Positions 42,553 through 52,023 are shown, counted from the first letter of the stretch. The stretch is DNA of 64,000 nucleotides from Oricola sp. (GCF_022763245.1 NZ_JALEGV010000040.1:248001-312000); one strand, 5' to 3'. Made by a program: numbers and translations. Notes: generated from the letters alone by a model not told the origin.

Positions 42553-43407
42553 TCAGGCGCGCGACGCGGCGCGCTCGATTGCCCGGCGCAAAACAACGCC
42601 GGCGACATGTTTCTTGAAATCGACCGGACCGCGATTGTCCTCCTGCGGATCGATCGCCCCGGTCATGGCCGCGACGGCGGCATCGACGGCCGCCTTGTCG
42701 AGGCTCGTGCCGACGAGCGCCTCCGCGGCAGCCTCGCACCAGACCGGCGTGTCGGACAGATTGGTCATCGCGATCGAAGCCGACGAACAGGTGCCCCCGT
42801 CCTTGGCGATCAGCACGGCCGCGGCGGCCGTCGCGTAGTCGCCGATCTTCCGCTTCTGCTTCTCATAGGCGTAACCGCCTTTCGGCGCGGTGAAGCGGAT
42901 CGAGACCAGCAGCTCGTCGTCGCTGCGAGCGGTGAAATAGGCCGCCTCGTAGAAATCGCGTGCCTGGACGTCGCGCTTTCCCTCCGGGCCGACAAGGACA
43001 TAGGTCGCGTCGAGGCATTGCATCAGGCCGGGCATGTCGTTTCCGGGGTCGCCATTGGCGACGTTGCCGCCGATCGTGCCGACATAACGGACCTGAGGAT
43101 CGGCGATCTGCAACGCCGCCTCGCGGATGATCGGTGCCGCCTGGGCGAGCGCCTCGCTTGCGATCAGTTCGTGCTGTGTCGCCATCGCACCGATCGTGAC
43201 CGTGCCTCCATCGACCTTGATCCCCTTCAGATCGGTGATGCCCTGCAAGTCCACGAGATGTTGAACCTCCGCCATACGCAATTTCATCATGGGGATCAGG
43301 CTGTGACCGCCCGCAATCGCGCGTGCCTCGTCACCGTGCTCGGCGAGCAGCGCCACCGCCGCCTCGACGGAGTCCGGCCGGTGGTAATCAAATGTACCAG
43401 GTATCAT
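42553..43407 (-). CDS. coxM: CO dehydrogenase medium FAD subunit
   Basis: 284 residues. FAD-binding motifs [17 protein letters not shown] (about residues 31-47) and [16 protein letters not shown] (about 110-125) are the two diagnostic sites of Cox[21 protein letters not shown] is the N-terminal family motif. GGGAGG lies upstream of the ATG. First gene of coxMSLDEFG. The 275-bp gap before it carries a long dyad and presumably the promoter. Confidence 0.96.
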   Translation of the reverse strand: MIPGTFDYHRPDSVEAAVALLAEHGDEARAIAGGHSLIPMMKLRMAEVQHLVDLQGITDLKGIKVDGGTVTIGAMATQHELIASEALAQAAPIIREAALQIADPQVRYVGTIGGNVANGDPGNDMPGLMQCLDATYVLVGPEGKRDVQARDFYEAAYFTARSDDELLVSIRFTAPKGGYAYEKQKRKIGDYATAAAAVLIAKDGGTCSSASIAMTNLSDTPVWCEAAAEALVGTSLDKAAVDAAVAAMTGAIDPQEDNRGPVDFKKHVAGVVLRRAIERAASRA

Positions 43408-43508
43408 GCATATCCTCCCGCTGCGGATCGTGCCGGAGCGTTCCGGCGTCCGCGTGATCGGGAAGATACGAGGCGATCCGACGCAGGCGACCGCAAAGAC
43501 ATGGCGGG

Positions 43509-43551
43509 CGCAGTTCGTTTCACGAGATGCGAATAGGCTGCACGAACTGCG
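43509..43551. promoter_or_regulatory. 10-bp perfect dyad upstream of coxM
   Basis: CGCAGTTCGT (43509-43518) and ACGAACTGCG (43542-43551) are exact reverse complements with a 23-bp spacer; the arm centres are 33 bp apart, about three helical turns. It is 100-145 bp upstream of the coxM start and downstream of the coxC-like gene's stop. It may be a regulator binding site for control of cox transcription, possibly by the MHYT-LytTR protein encoded next door; LytTR proteins often bind direct repeats instead, so a hairpin terminator for coxC is an alternative. Confidence 0.5.
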
Positions 43552-43682
43552 ACAGACGGGGTTAGAGGCTCGGTCCCGTTCCCTGCGAAGATGTGGGGTC
43601 AGAAAATGTCAGCATGCAGGATGAGCCCTCGCTCACGCGCACGCCAGGGACAACCGCAAATCTTGTCACTGTATAGATGTCG

Positions 43683-44882
43683 CTAAAGGCCGAGCGCCTC
43701 ACGCACGCCCGCGACATTGCCGCGGCTGACCGGCGCGAATTTCAGCGACTGGACGCCGTCAAAGTGGCAGGAGCCGCTGTCCTTGTGGCGCTCGAATGCC
43801 GTGACCTGGTGGATGTTGACCAGGTAACTGCGGTGCGTGCGAAGAAAGAGCGAATCGGGCAGACGCCTTTCCGCTTCAGAGATCGACCAGGGGCAGAAAA
43901 GCTTTTCCTCGCGGGTGTAGAGTACCGTGTAATGGCCCTCGGCGCGCAGGGCGATCACCTGATCGGCGGGAACGAAGCAGGTCAACTTGTCGCGCTCATA
44001 GGGGATGCGTGGCGCGTCGCCATGCGGGGCGAAGGCCGCGGACAGCGCCTCTTCGGGCAGTGGTTCCTCGCCGCCCTCGAGCGTACCCGCGAAGGTGTCG
44101 GCTGTTCCATTCGCCGTGGCTGCCTGTCCGATTCCTGAGAAGACGTAGTTGGTCGATACGAGAAGAAACGTGCCGCAAATGACGAAAGCCGAGAACATGA
44201 CCAGCAGCGCAAGCGTGCCGTTCTCGATCAGCGGCGTGATGCCCGCCGCGCCGCCCGACGTCTCGAACGAAGTCCAGGCAATCGCCACGAAGTGCACGAC
44301 GACGACGGATGAGCCGAAGATCATCGTGCTGGCCAGGATATGGGCGGTGTCCCGCTTGGCGTAGGCAACGCCGACGGCGACAATACCCATGATCGTCGCG
44401 CCGACGATCGCCAGAACCACGCCGATCGGTTCGTAGAGCGCAAGACAGCCCCGGATCGCGGACATGCCTACATAATGCATGACGACGATCCCATTGCCCA
44501 GAATCACCCCGGCGGCGACCTGGCTGATCCAGGTGCGTGGCGCGAAGTGCATGATCAGCAGCGCGGTGCCTGCCATCAGGATCGCGATCAGAGCAGAGCC
44601 GAGCGTATAGAGCGCGTCATAGTCGATCGGCAGCGGAAACCGCATCGCGAGAATCGCGACAAAGTGCATCGACCAGATGCCGCCCCCGAGCGCGAGCGAC
44701 GCCATGACGATCTGCACCTTGCGCCGGCCTTCCGGCAGAGCGGAGATGCCCTTCGTCAGGGTCAGCCCGGTAAACGAGGCCATCAGCGATACAAGGACGG
44801 ACGCCGCTATCAGCAGGTAGTCGTAAGTGGGAACTATCATGAGAGTTCCGTGCAGGCTCCTCCAATCCAACACAGACTTCAT
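43683..44882 (-). CDS. coxC: MHYT-LytTR membrane regulator, CoxC/CoxH-like
   Basis: 399 residues if started at 44882; an internal ATG (44840, MIVPTYDYLL) gives a more typical MHYT N-terminus, and neither has a clear ribosome site. Seven membrane helices carry MHYT-type motifs (WSMHFVAILAMRFP; VMHYVGMSAIRG; VVHFVAIAWTSFE), proposed to bind a metal and sense gases. The C-terminal 110 residues are a LytTR DNA-binding domain (VIALRAEGHYTVLYTREE; FLRTHRSYLVNIHQVTAFER). In Oligotropha CoxC and CoxH share this architecture. Its position immediately upstream of coxM marks it as the likely CO- or redox-responsive regulator. Confidence 0.9.
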   Translation of the reverse strand: MKSVLDWRSLHGTLMIVPTYDYLLIAASVLVSLMASFTGLTLTKGISALPEGRRKVQIVMASLALGGGIWSMHFVAILAMRFPLPIDYDALYTLGSALIAILMAGTALLIMHFAPRTWISQVAAGVILGNGIVVMHYVGMSAIRGCLALYEPIGVVLAIVGATIMGIVAVGVAYAKRDTAHILASTMIFGSSVVVVHFVAIAWTSFETSGGAAGITPLIENGTLALLVMFSAFVICGTFLLVSTNYVFSGIGQAATANGTADTFAGTLEGGEEPLPEEALSAAFAPHGDAPRIPYERDKLTCFVPADQVIALRAEGHYTVLYTREEKLFCPWSISEAERRLPDSLFLRTHRSYLVNIHQVTAFERHKDSGSCHFDGVQSLKFAPVSRGNVAGVREALGL

Positions 44883-45040
44883 CCAATGTAATGCGACGCG
44901 CGACGTTCTGCCACCCTCTGACGAGAGGCAAGCTCTTCAATTCTCAAGGGCAGCAGATCGCGAACGGAGGTCGTTCGGCGGCACAGTACGGATCGTGTCA
45001 GACGGGTCTGAACGCGCGCAGCGGCAGCGTCTGCATCCGC

Positions 45041-47206
45041 CTATCGGGCATAGGCCCGGTAGGCCTGGGGTGCGATAGCGGCCTCGTCGGCGATGTCTGC
45101 CGTGACCAGAAGAATGTCCTCATAGCCACCCTCGACGAGGTTCTCGGCCGCTTCGACGATCTCCGGGGCGGCGGGGTCGAACACGCTCAGCACGATCTGG
45201 CCGGCTTCGCCGACGAGTCGGTTCAACGCATCCGCATTGGTCGGCCCGCATTCGACGATCACGATGTCATAGGCCGAGACCAGCGCGTCGAGGATGATCG
45301 GCAAGCGGTCGATTGCCTTCATCGCTTCCTCTGCGTCGGCCGTGCCTGTCGGGATGACATGGGCGCCCGTCGCGAAATCCGGATAGATGACCTCTGCATA
45401 GGACGCGGAAGCGGCGAGCAGGTCCGTGATGCCCTGCCGGTCGAGATCGTGCAGCATGCGCCGGGTCGCGGCGCCGGAAACCGTGAGATCGACGAGCACC
45501 GTGCGAAGTCCCTCGCCGGCCAACCGGCGCGCTAGGGCAACCGAAGCGGCTGCACCCGCATCGCCTTCCGGCGATATCATGATCGCACGGTCCGAGCCGC
45601 TTTCCGTCAGGTGGGCCGCAAGCGCATCCACGCCGTAATTGTCATCGAAACCCTGTTCCGATGTTGACGTGTCGGTGAACCGTCGCTCGGCATGCCCGAT
45701 GCCGTGTTCGGAAGGCCAGTTCTGCACCGTTCTCGGGGGGACTGCCGAAACAACGGGATGCGACATCGCAACCTGCTGGGCCGGTGCCGGCACGGCCGCG
45801 GAGACGAAAGCGCGGCCCGAGAACAGCTCACGCATCAAGGTCGCGAGAATCATCACGATAAGTGAGACGAACGCGGCTGCAGCCAGCATCGGGACCATCT
45901 TGGGAAACGAAGCCTCCACGGGAACGACAGCGCTTGAAATGAGCCGTGCGCCGGCGGGCGCGTATTGCCCCTCGTCGCGAGACTGCGCCTCGCGGTAGCG
46001 GACAAGGTAGTTTTCCAGCAAGGCGCGCTGCGAAGCGGCCTCGCGTTCGAGCGCGCGCAACTCGACTTCATTGTCGCCGGCATTGGCAGAGGCCGCCTTG
46101 AGCTGGCCGATATCGGCCACCAACTCCTGCTCACGCGCCCGCTCGATTTCGGCCTCGTTCTCCAGCCCGGAGAGGATCTTGCGCGCCTCCGTTCGGATCT
46201 GGCTCGAGAGGTTCTGCAGTTGCGATTGCAGCCCCTGTATGCGGGGATGACCAGGCAACAGGGTCGCCGACAGATCGGCGATCTGCGCCTCCAACGCGAT
46301 TTCACGCTCGCGCAGGCGGCCGATCAGTTCGGACTGCACGATGTCCGACAGCGAATCGATCGACGCGCCGCGATTGAGGGCTGCCTTCACATTGCGGGCA
46401 CGCGCCTCGGCACTGGCGCGCTCAGCGCGGATTCGCGACAACTCGGTGGTGAGCTCACCCAATTGCTGAGTGGCCAGCACGGAGCTGTTCTGGCCGATCA
46501 GCAGGTCGGAACTGGCGCGAAAGCTCGCGACGGCGGCTTCGGCCTCGCGGACGCTCTTCTGAAGATCGGAAACTTCCTCCGCAAGATAGCTCGCGGCCTT
46601 GCCGGTGGTGTCGAGCTGCGCACGGCTCTGCAACGCCAGGTAGGCTTCGGCCAGCGCATTGGGCACTTTCGCCGCCAATACCGGGTCCTGCGAACGGAAT
46701 TCGATGACGATGACGCGCGACTTGGCGATGGGATAGACGGTCAGGCGCTCGCGCAACCCGTGGAGAACGCGCTTCTCGGCCGACAACAATGACGGATCCT
46801 CGACCAGCCCAAGCGCGACCAGTCCCGCCTTCAAGCTGGACATGGACCCGACAGGATTGAACTCGTCATTCTGTTCGAGCTTCAGATCCTGCGCAACCTG
46901 CGCCAGAAGATCGCTTGACGTAAGGATCTCGACCTGGCTGGCAACCCCTTCCGGGTCCAGCAAGGCAGCATTGTCTGCCGAAGCGTTCTGCTCGTTCTGC
47001 GGCCGGGTGAAGATGGACTCGCCGGACTCGATGAGGATGCGCGCGTCGGAACGGTATTGAGGCGTCGCCATGGAGAGCGCGGCGAATGCCAGCCCGGTCA
47101 GGACGATGACGCCCAGCACGATACGCAGCTTGTCCCGCCACAATGCCGCGAACAACCGGCCGATATCGATGTCGGCATCCTGCGCTGCGTAATCCATTCG
47201 CGACAT
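45041..47206 (-). CDS. Wzc/ExoP-like exopolysaccharide co-polymerase with degenerate ATPase domain
   Basis: 721 residues; the ATG at 47206 has GGAGAG upstream. A Wzz domain with two membrane helices (LRIVLGVIVLTGLAFAAL; MLAAAAFVSLIVMILATL) encloses a long coiled-coil region (about 190-430). The C-terminal cytoplasmic part (about 540-721) follows the BY-kinase fold (VLVDL resembles Walker A', VIVECG resembles Walker B). The P-loop position reads ISPEGDAGAAASVALA and lacks GK[ST], and no C-terminal Tyr cluster exists. It probably controls polymer length without kinase activity. It is divergent from the OPX gene. Confidence 0.88.
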   Translation of the reverse strand: MSRMDYAAQDADIDIGRLFAALWRDKLRIVLGVIVLTGLAFAALSMATPQYRSDARILIESGESIFTRPQNEQNASADNAALLDPEGVASQVEILTSSDLLAQVAQDLKLEQNDEFNPVGSMSSLKAGLVALGLVEDPSLLSAEKRVLHGLRERLTVYPIAKSRVIVIEFRSQDPVLAAKVPNALAEAYLALQSRAQLDTTGKAASYLAEEVSDLQKSVREAEAAVASFRASSDLLIGQNSSVLATQQLGELTTELSRIRAERASAEARARNVKAALNRGASIDSLSDIVQSELIGRLREREIALEAQIADLSATLLPGHPRIQGLQSQLQNLSSQIRTEARKILSGLENEAEIERAREQELVADIGQLKAASANAGDNEVELRALEREAASQRALLENYLVRYREAQSRDEGQYAPAGARLISSAVVPVEASFPKMVPMLAAAAFVSLIVMILATLMRELFSGRAFVSAAVPAPAQQVAMSHPVVSAVPPRTVQNWPSEHGIGHAERRFTDTSTSEQGFDDNYGVDALAAHLTESGSDRAIMISPEGDAGAAASVALARRLAGEGLRTVLVDLTVSGAATRRMLHDLDRQGITDLLAASASYAEVIYPDFATGAHVIPTGTADAEEAMKAIDRLPIILDALVSAYDIVIVECGPTNADALNRLVGEAGQIVLSVFDPAAPEIVEAAENLVEGGYEDILLVTADIADEAAIAPQAYRAYAR

Positions 47207-47409
47207 GAAACTCTCCGATACTCCAAACACGCAGGACGACAGTAAAGGAACATGGTTTCTTCCCGGTAAATGACCGCGTAACGCTTTGTTCAGTACGCGG
47301 AACCCCGGATACCCGGGCAAAAGCGCGCCTGCTTTACCAGCCATTAACCCTAACAGACGGATAACGACGCCATGGCGGCACACTGCCAAGGCACTTTGAG
47401 GTTGCATCG

Positions 47410-47985
47410 ATGTTTCGGCCGAAACGCAAAGGATCCGCTCTCGCAGCAGCGCTCGTCGTGACGGCGGCGCTCGTCGGCTGCTCGGGCTACAGACCTGCTC
47501 CGGCCGCCTTTCACGAAGCGATCAACCAGCCCTACATGCTGGACGCCGGCGACCGGATCCGCATCACCGTGTTCGACCAGGCCGACCTCACGAACTCCTA
47601 TTCCGTCGATCAGTCCGGCTATATCGCCTTCCCGCTCATCGGCGCGGTCCCGGCACGCGGCAGGACAGTGCAGCAGTTGGAGGGCGAGATCGCCGCCAAG
47701 CTGCGCAACGGCTTTCTACGCAATCCCGACGTCTCCATCGAAGTGGACCAGTACAGGTCGATCTTCGTGATGGGTGAAGTCGGCGCCGCCGGACAATACG
47801 CCTACACGCCCGGCATGACCGTACAGAACGCGATCGCAGCCGCCGGCGGGTTCTCCGCACGCGCCAACCAGGCGAATGTGGACATCACCCGCAAGATCAA
47901 CGGCCGGGTGATCACCGGACGCGTCGTCATCAGCGACCCGTTGATGGCCGGCGACACGATCTTCGTTCGCGAACGACTGTTCTAG
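47410..47985 (+). CDS. Outer-membrane polysaccharide export lipoprotein (OPX/Wza-like)
   Basis: 191 residues. A lipoprotein signal is visible: basic start FRPKRKGS, hydrophobic core, and lipobox LVGC with Cys20-22 region. A Poly_export domain (LDAGDRIRITVFDQADLTNS; GYIAFPLIGAVPARGRTVQQ) is followed by an SLBB domain (FVMGEVGAAGQYAYTPGMTV; NAIAAAGGFSARANQ). It lacks the C-terminal membrane helix of E. coli Wza, as usual in short rhizobial ExoF-type proteins. It is divergent from the Wzc-like gene and heads the GT4-priming transferase-ligase operon. Confidence 0.9.
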   Translation: MFRPKRKGSALAAALVVTAALVGCSGYRPAPAAFHEAINQPYMLDAGDRIRITVFDQADLTNSYSVDQSGYIAFPLIGAVPARGRTVQQLEGEIAAKLRNGFLRNPDVSIEVDQYRSIFVMGEVGAAGQYAYTPGMTVQNAIAAAGGFSARANQANVDITRKINGRVITGRVVISDPLMAGDTIFVRERLF

Positions 47986-48004
47986 CAGGCGGACCAGGCG
48001 AAAG

Positions 48005-49153
48005 ATGGCCAATGGCGATCCCCTTCGCATCGTTCACGTCCTGCGCGCTCCCATGGGCGGCCTCTTCCGCCATGTCAGCGACCTTGCTCTCGCCCATCAG
48101 GACAGGGGGCATCAGGTTGGCGTCATTTGCGACATCGCCGGCTCGCCGGGCTACAACGAGACGATGGCAAGCGAGCTGTCGGAACGGTTGGCTCTGGGCT
48201 TGCATCGCACGCATATGCGCCGCTCGGTCGGCCCGGGCGATGTCGCTGATGCACTCAAGGTCCTCAGGATCATCAAGGAATTGCAGCCCGACGTCCTTCA
48301 CGGACACGGCGCCAAGGGCGGTGTCTTCGCCCGTGCGCTGGGCTCACTGTCACGGGTTGAAAGGTCTCGCGTCGCCCGTCTCTATTCGCCGCATGGCGGC
48401 AGCCTGCATTATGCGCCGGAAAGCCGGTCCGGCAGGCTCTATTTCCGGATCGAGCGCATTCTGGAACGCCTGACGGACCAGATCCTGTTCGTCGCGGACT
48501 ACGAGCAACAGACCTACGCGCGCAAGATCGGCGCACCGAGTTGCCCCTGGACCGTGAACTACAATGGCTTGCGGCCGGCAGAGTTCGAACCGGTCAAGCC
48601 GAGCGACGGTGCGGCCGACTTCCTGTTTCTGGGCGAATTGCGCCTTCTGAAGGGTCCCGACCTGCTGCTGCATGCGCTCGCCACCCTGCGCGCGTCCGGG
48701 CGAAGTGCCGTTCACGCGGTCTTCGTTGGCGACGGGCCCGATGCAGCGGCGATCCGTACGCTCGCCGAAGACCTCGAACTTCAGGACAATGTCGCGTTTC
48801 ACCCGCCTATGCCGGCCCGTGACGCCTTCGCGCTGGCCCGCTGTTTCGTCATGCCGTCGCGTGCCGAAGCCCTGCCCTATGTGGTGCTCGAAGCGCTTGC
48901 CGCCGGCATGCCGGTGATCGCGACACGCGTCGGCGGCATCCCGGAGATCTTCGGCAAGGACAATCCGTCTCTGGTCTCACCGGATTCCAACGAACTGTCA
49001 CGACAGATGTGCGTTGCCCTGGACGAACCGCACACGCTGAAAGACTGGATGCCCTCCCAGGGCGATATGCGCGGCCGGTTCTCAGTCGATGTGATGGCCG
49101 CGAACGCCCTGCACGCCTATCGCGAGGCCCTCGCGTCGCGCCGACACGGCTAA
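48005..49153 (+). CDS. Glycosyltransferase family 4 (exopolysaccharide synthesis)
   Basis: 382 residues, GT-B fold. N-terminal IVHVLRAPMGGLFRHVSDLA gives the acceptor-domain GGLxxH motif; the C-terminal domain has FLFLGELRLLKGPDLLLHAL and VMPSRAEALPYVVLEALAAG with the EX7E donor-sugar motif. It lies 19 bp after the OPX gene. It should add one sugar to the lipid-linked repeat unit begun by the next gene's product; donor and linkage cannot be told. Confidence 0.9.
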   Translation: MANGDPLRIVHVLRAPMGGLFRHVSDLALAHQDRGHQVGVICDIAGSPGYNETMASELSERLALGLHRTHMRRSVGPGDVADALKVLRIIKELQPDVLHGHGAKGGVFARALGSLSRVERSRVARLYSPHGGSLHYAPESRSGRLYFRIERILERLTDQILFVADYEQQTYARKIGAPSCPWTVNYNGLRPAEFEPVKPSDGAADFLFLGELRLLKGPDLLLHALATLRASGRSAVHAVFVGDGPDAAAIRTLAEDLELQDNVAFHPPMPARDAFALARCFVMPSRAEALPYVVLEALAAGMPVIATRVGGIPEIFGKDNPSLVSPDSNELSRQMCVALDEPHTLKDWMPSQGDMRGRFSVDVMAANALHAYREALASRRHG

Positions 49154-49189
49154 CTGAAGCGGTTTCATCAAACGTTTCTTAGGGGCTTT

Positions 49190-50764
49190 GTGCCTATACG
49201 AGCGCAAACAATCGTGTTGGCGCCCATGAACGAGATCGATCACCGCCTGCAATTGTCGAGCCAGGCGATCCGTGACTATCAGACCGGCGAACGGCCGAGT
49301 GCGCAGGAGTCGCAACTCGACCCGCTCGTTGAACGCATTGCCGCGGAATATCAGGGCGACACCGTTTCGCCCGCGATGGTGAGCGGGCTTCTGCGAATCG
49401 GCGAGTTCCTCGGACTGGCCGCGATCGGCGCCGCGATCATGATCAGCTATGTCGGGTTCGATCCCGATCTGGCCTTGATCTATTCGGCCGCCATCTTCGG
49501 TGGCAGCCTGCTCTTCGTCGTCCTCAACGAGACCGGCGGCGGCTATGCCGTACGGGCTCTGCGCAAACCGATGAAATGGTTTCCGCGTGTCATCATCGCC
49601 TGGGCAACGACGTTCGCCCTGCTCGCCGTCACCGGCTTCATGCTGAAGATTTCGTACGAGTTCAGCCGTGTGTGGAGCGCCTCCTGGTTCCTGAGCGGCC
49701 TGCTGTTCCTGCTATCGACGCGGCTCCTGCTGTCGCTGCGCATTCGTCGCTGGGCACGCGACGGCACGATGGAGCGGCGCGCGGTGATAGTCGGCGGCGG
49801 CAAGCCGGCCGAAAAACTCATTCGCGCGCTGGAAAAGAACCACGACAACGACATTCGCATCTGCGGTATCTTCGACGATCGCGACGACTTGCGATCTCCG
49901 CCCGTTGTCGCCGGATATCCGAAGCTGGGCAACATCTCCGAACTCGTGACGTTCACGCGCCGCGCCCATATCGACATGCTGATCGTGTCCCTGCCGCTCG
50001 ACGCAGAGGACCGCGTTCTAGCCATGTTGAAGAAGCTCTGGGTGCTGCCCGTCGATATTCGCCTGTCAGCCCACTCCAACAAGCTGCGCTTCCGATCACG
50101 GGCCTATTCCTTCATTGGGTCTGTGCCGATGCTCGACGTCCTTGACCGTCCGATCCGTGACTGGGACTCCGTCGCCAAGCGCGCCTTCGACATCGTTTTC
50201 TCGTCGTTCGCCATCGTCGCGTTCTCGCCGATCATGCTGGCGACCGCGATCGCCATCAAGCTCGACAGCAAGGGTCCGGTCATCTTCAAGCAGAAGCGCC
50301 ACGGCTTCAACAACGAGGTGATCGAGGTCTTCAAGTTCCGCTCGATGTACACGGATCAATGCGATCCGACGGCCCGGGCTCTCGTCACCAAGGGAGATCC
50401 GCGCGTGACCAGGGTCGGCCGCATTATCCGCAAGACGTCGATCGACGAATTGCCGCAGTTCTTCAACGTCCTGCGGGGCGAGTTGTCTCTGGTCGGCCCC
50501 CGCCCGCACGCCATGGGCGCGCAAGCGGCCAACGGGCTTTATGGCGAGGTCGTGGACGGCTATTTCGCCCGCCACCGCGTCAAGCCGGGCGTCACGGGAT
50601 GGGCGCAGATCAATGGCTGGCGTGGCGAGACCGATACCGACGACAAGATCCGCCACCGCACCGATTTCGACCTCTACTACATCGAGAACTGGTCGATCTG
50701 GCTCGATCTGAAGATCCTGTTTCTGACGCCCTTCCGCCTGCTCTCGACGGAAAACGCCTATTGA
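49190..50764 (+). CDS. Undecaprenyl-phosphate glycosyl-1-phosphate transferase (WcaJ-like priming enzyme)
   Basis: 524 residues from the GTG at 49190 (AGGGG 4 bases upstream) or 512 from the ATG at 49226. Four membrane helices come first, then a CoA-binding-like Rossmann domain (RRAVIVGGGKPAEKLIRALE). The C-terminal polyprenol transferase domain begins near KRAFDIVFSSFAIVAFSPIM, with FKQKRHGFNNEVIEVFKFRS, DELPQFFNVLRGELSLVGPR and VKPGVTGWAQINGWRGETD. It attaches the first sugar phosphate, commonly glucose, to undecaprenyl phosphate. The domain order matches the WcaJ/CpsE family. Confidence 0.94.
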   Translation: MPIRAQTIVLAPMNEIDHRLQLSSQAIRDYQTGERPSAQESQLDPLVERIAAEYQGDTVSPAMVSGLLRIGEFLGLAAIGAAIMISYVGFDPDLALIYSAAIFGGSLLFVVLNETGGGYAVRALRKPMKWFPRVIIAWATTFALLAVTGFMLKISYEFSRVWSASWFLSGLLFLLSTRLLLSLRIRRWARDGTMERRAVIVGGGKPAEKLIRALEKNHDNDIRICGIFDDRDDLRSPPVVAGYPKLGNISELVTFTRRAHIDMLIVSLPLDAEDRVLAMLKKLWVLPVDIRLSAHSNKLRFRSRAYSFIGSVPMLDVLDRPIRDWDSVAKRAFDIVFSSFAIVAFSPIMLATAIAIKLDSKGPVIFKQKRHGFNNEVIEVFKFRSMYTDQCDPTARALVTKGDPRVTRVGRIIRKTSIDELPQFFNVLRGELSLVGPRPHAMGAQAANGLYGEVVDGYFARHRVKPGVTGWAQINGWRGETDTDDKIRHRTDFDLYYIENWSIWLDLKILFLTPFRLLSTENAY

Positions 50765-52020
50765 CCGACGCCGCCCTCGCGCCATCGAACGCGTCCGTCA
50801 ATCGCGCTCTCGGGGCCATGGTTGCGGGAAGCGCGATCTGGGTCGGTGTCTTCCTCTCCGGCTTCGTGCTTCACGAGCCTGCGCCCTATGAACTCTACAT
50901 GGCGGGACTGATCGGCGCATGGGCGCTGACGGGCCTTCTGACGATTCCGCGCAGCGTGATCTTCCCGCTGACCCTCCTGCTCGTCTTCAACATCGGCGGG
51001 GTGATTGCGGTCACTCAACTGGCGGAGTGGGGCGACGCGCCGCTCTACATGGCGAGTTCGCTGTTCCTGGCGCTGAGCGCCGTTTTCTTCGCGAGCGTGA
51101 TCGCAGCGGATTCGCGGCGCCTTTCACTGGTCTTCAACGCTTGGACGATCGCGGCGCTGCTGACTGGCGGAGCGGCGATCATCGGCTATTTCGACCTTGT
51201 GCCCGGCACGCAGCAATTCACGCTTTACGGACGCGCGAAGGGTCTGTTCGAGGACCCGAACGTCTTCGCGCCCTACCTCCTGATGCCGACGCTCTTCGCC
51301 ATACACGGCGTATTGACTCGCCCTGCACGCCAGATGATCCCATCAGCCGCGATCGCAGTCGTGCTCTCGATCGCGCTGTTCCTGTCGTTCTCGCGCGCCG
51401 GGTGGGGATTGCTCGCAATGGGCAGCATGTTGCTGGTCGTCGCCCTCTTCCTCAACAGCAGTTCCAGCCGCTTCCGTTTGCGGATCCTGATCCTTTCCAT
51501 CTTCGCGATCGCCGGGATTGTCGCCGCGCTGATCGTGGTTCTGCAGATCGACGCGGTACGCGCGCTGTTCCTGGAACGCGCCCAGCTTCTGCAGGATTAC
51601 GACGCCGGCCATATGGGCCGGTTCGAGCGTCACCTGATGGGCTACATGCAGGCGACCGAGACGCCGCTCGGCATCGGACCCGGGCAGTTCGCCCGCATCT
51701 ATGGCGAGGACCCGCACAACATCTGGCTGAAATCGCTGTTCGCCTATTCGTGGCTCGGTTTCGCAGCCTATGTGACGCTGGTCATCGTGACACTTGCCGG
51801 CGGGTTCCGGATTCTGTTCCGCGACCGACCGTGGCAGCCCTATCTGCTGTGCGCCTATATCGCCTTCTTCGGACATGTGGCGATCGGCAATGTCATCGAC
51901 ACCGACCACTGGCGCCATTTCTACCTGCTGCTGGGCATCGTCTGGGGCTGCATCGCACTGGAGGCGAAGCACATGCGCGCCGTCGAACCAACGGCGCGCC
52001 CGTTGGCGCAGTTGGTATGA
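50761..52020 (+). CDS. O-antigen ligase / Wzy-like membrane protein
   Basis: 419 residues from a TTG at 50761 whose TTGA overlaps the preceding stop; an ATG at 50818 is an alternative. About 11 membrane helices. The Wzy_C-type region has YGRAKGLFEDPNVFAPYLLM, LFLSFSRAGWGLLAMGSMLL and a periplasmic loop TPLGIGPGQFARIYGEDPHN in which the H of EDPHNIWL is the usual catalytic-site His. It probably polymerises the repeat units of this exopolysaccharide. Confidence 0.87.
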   Translation: MTDAALAPSNASVNRALGAMVAGSAIWVGVFLSGFVLHEPAPYELYMAGLIGAWALTGLLTIPRSVIFPLTLLLVFNIGGVIAVTQLAEWGDAPLYMASSLFLALSAVFFASVIAADSRRLSLVFNAWTIAALLTGGAAIIGYFDLVPGTQQFTLYGRAKGLFEDPNVFAPYLLMPTLFAIHGVLTRPARQMIPSAAIAVVLSIALFLSFSRAGWGLLAMGSMLLVVALFLNSSSSRFRLRILILSIFAIAGIVAALIVVLQIDAVRALFLERAQLLQDYDAGHMGRFERHLMGYMQATETPLGIGPGQFARIYGEDPHNIWLKSLFAYSWLGFAAYVTLVIVTLAGGFRILFRDRPWQPYLLCAYIAFFGHVAIGNVIDTDHWRHFYLLLGIVWGCIALEAKHMRAVEPTARPLAQLV

Positions 52021-52023
52021 GGC

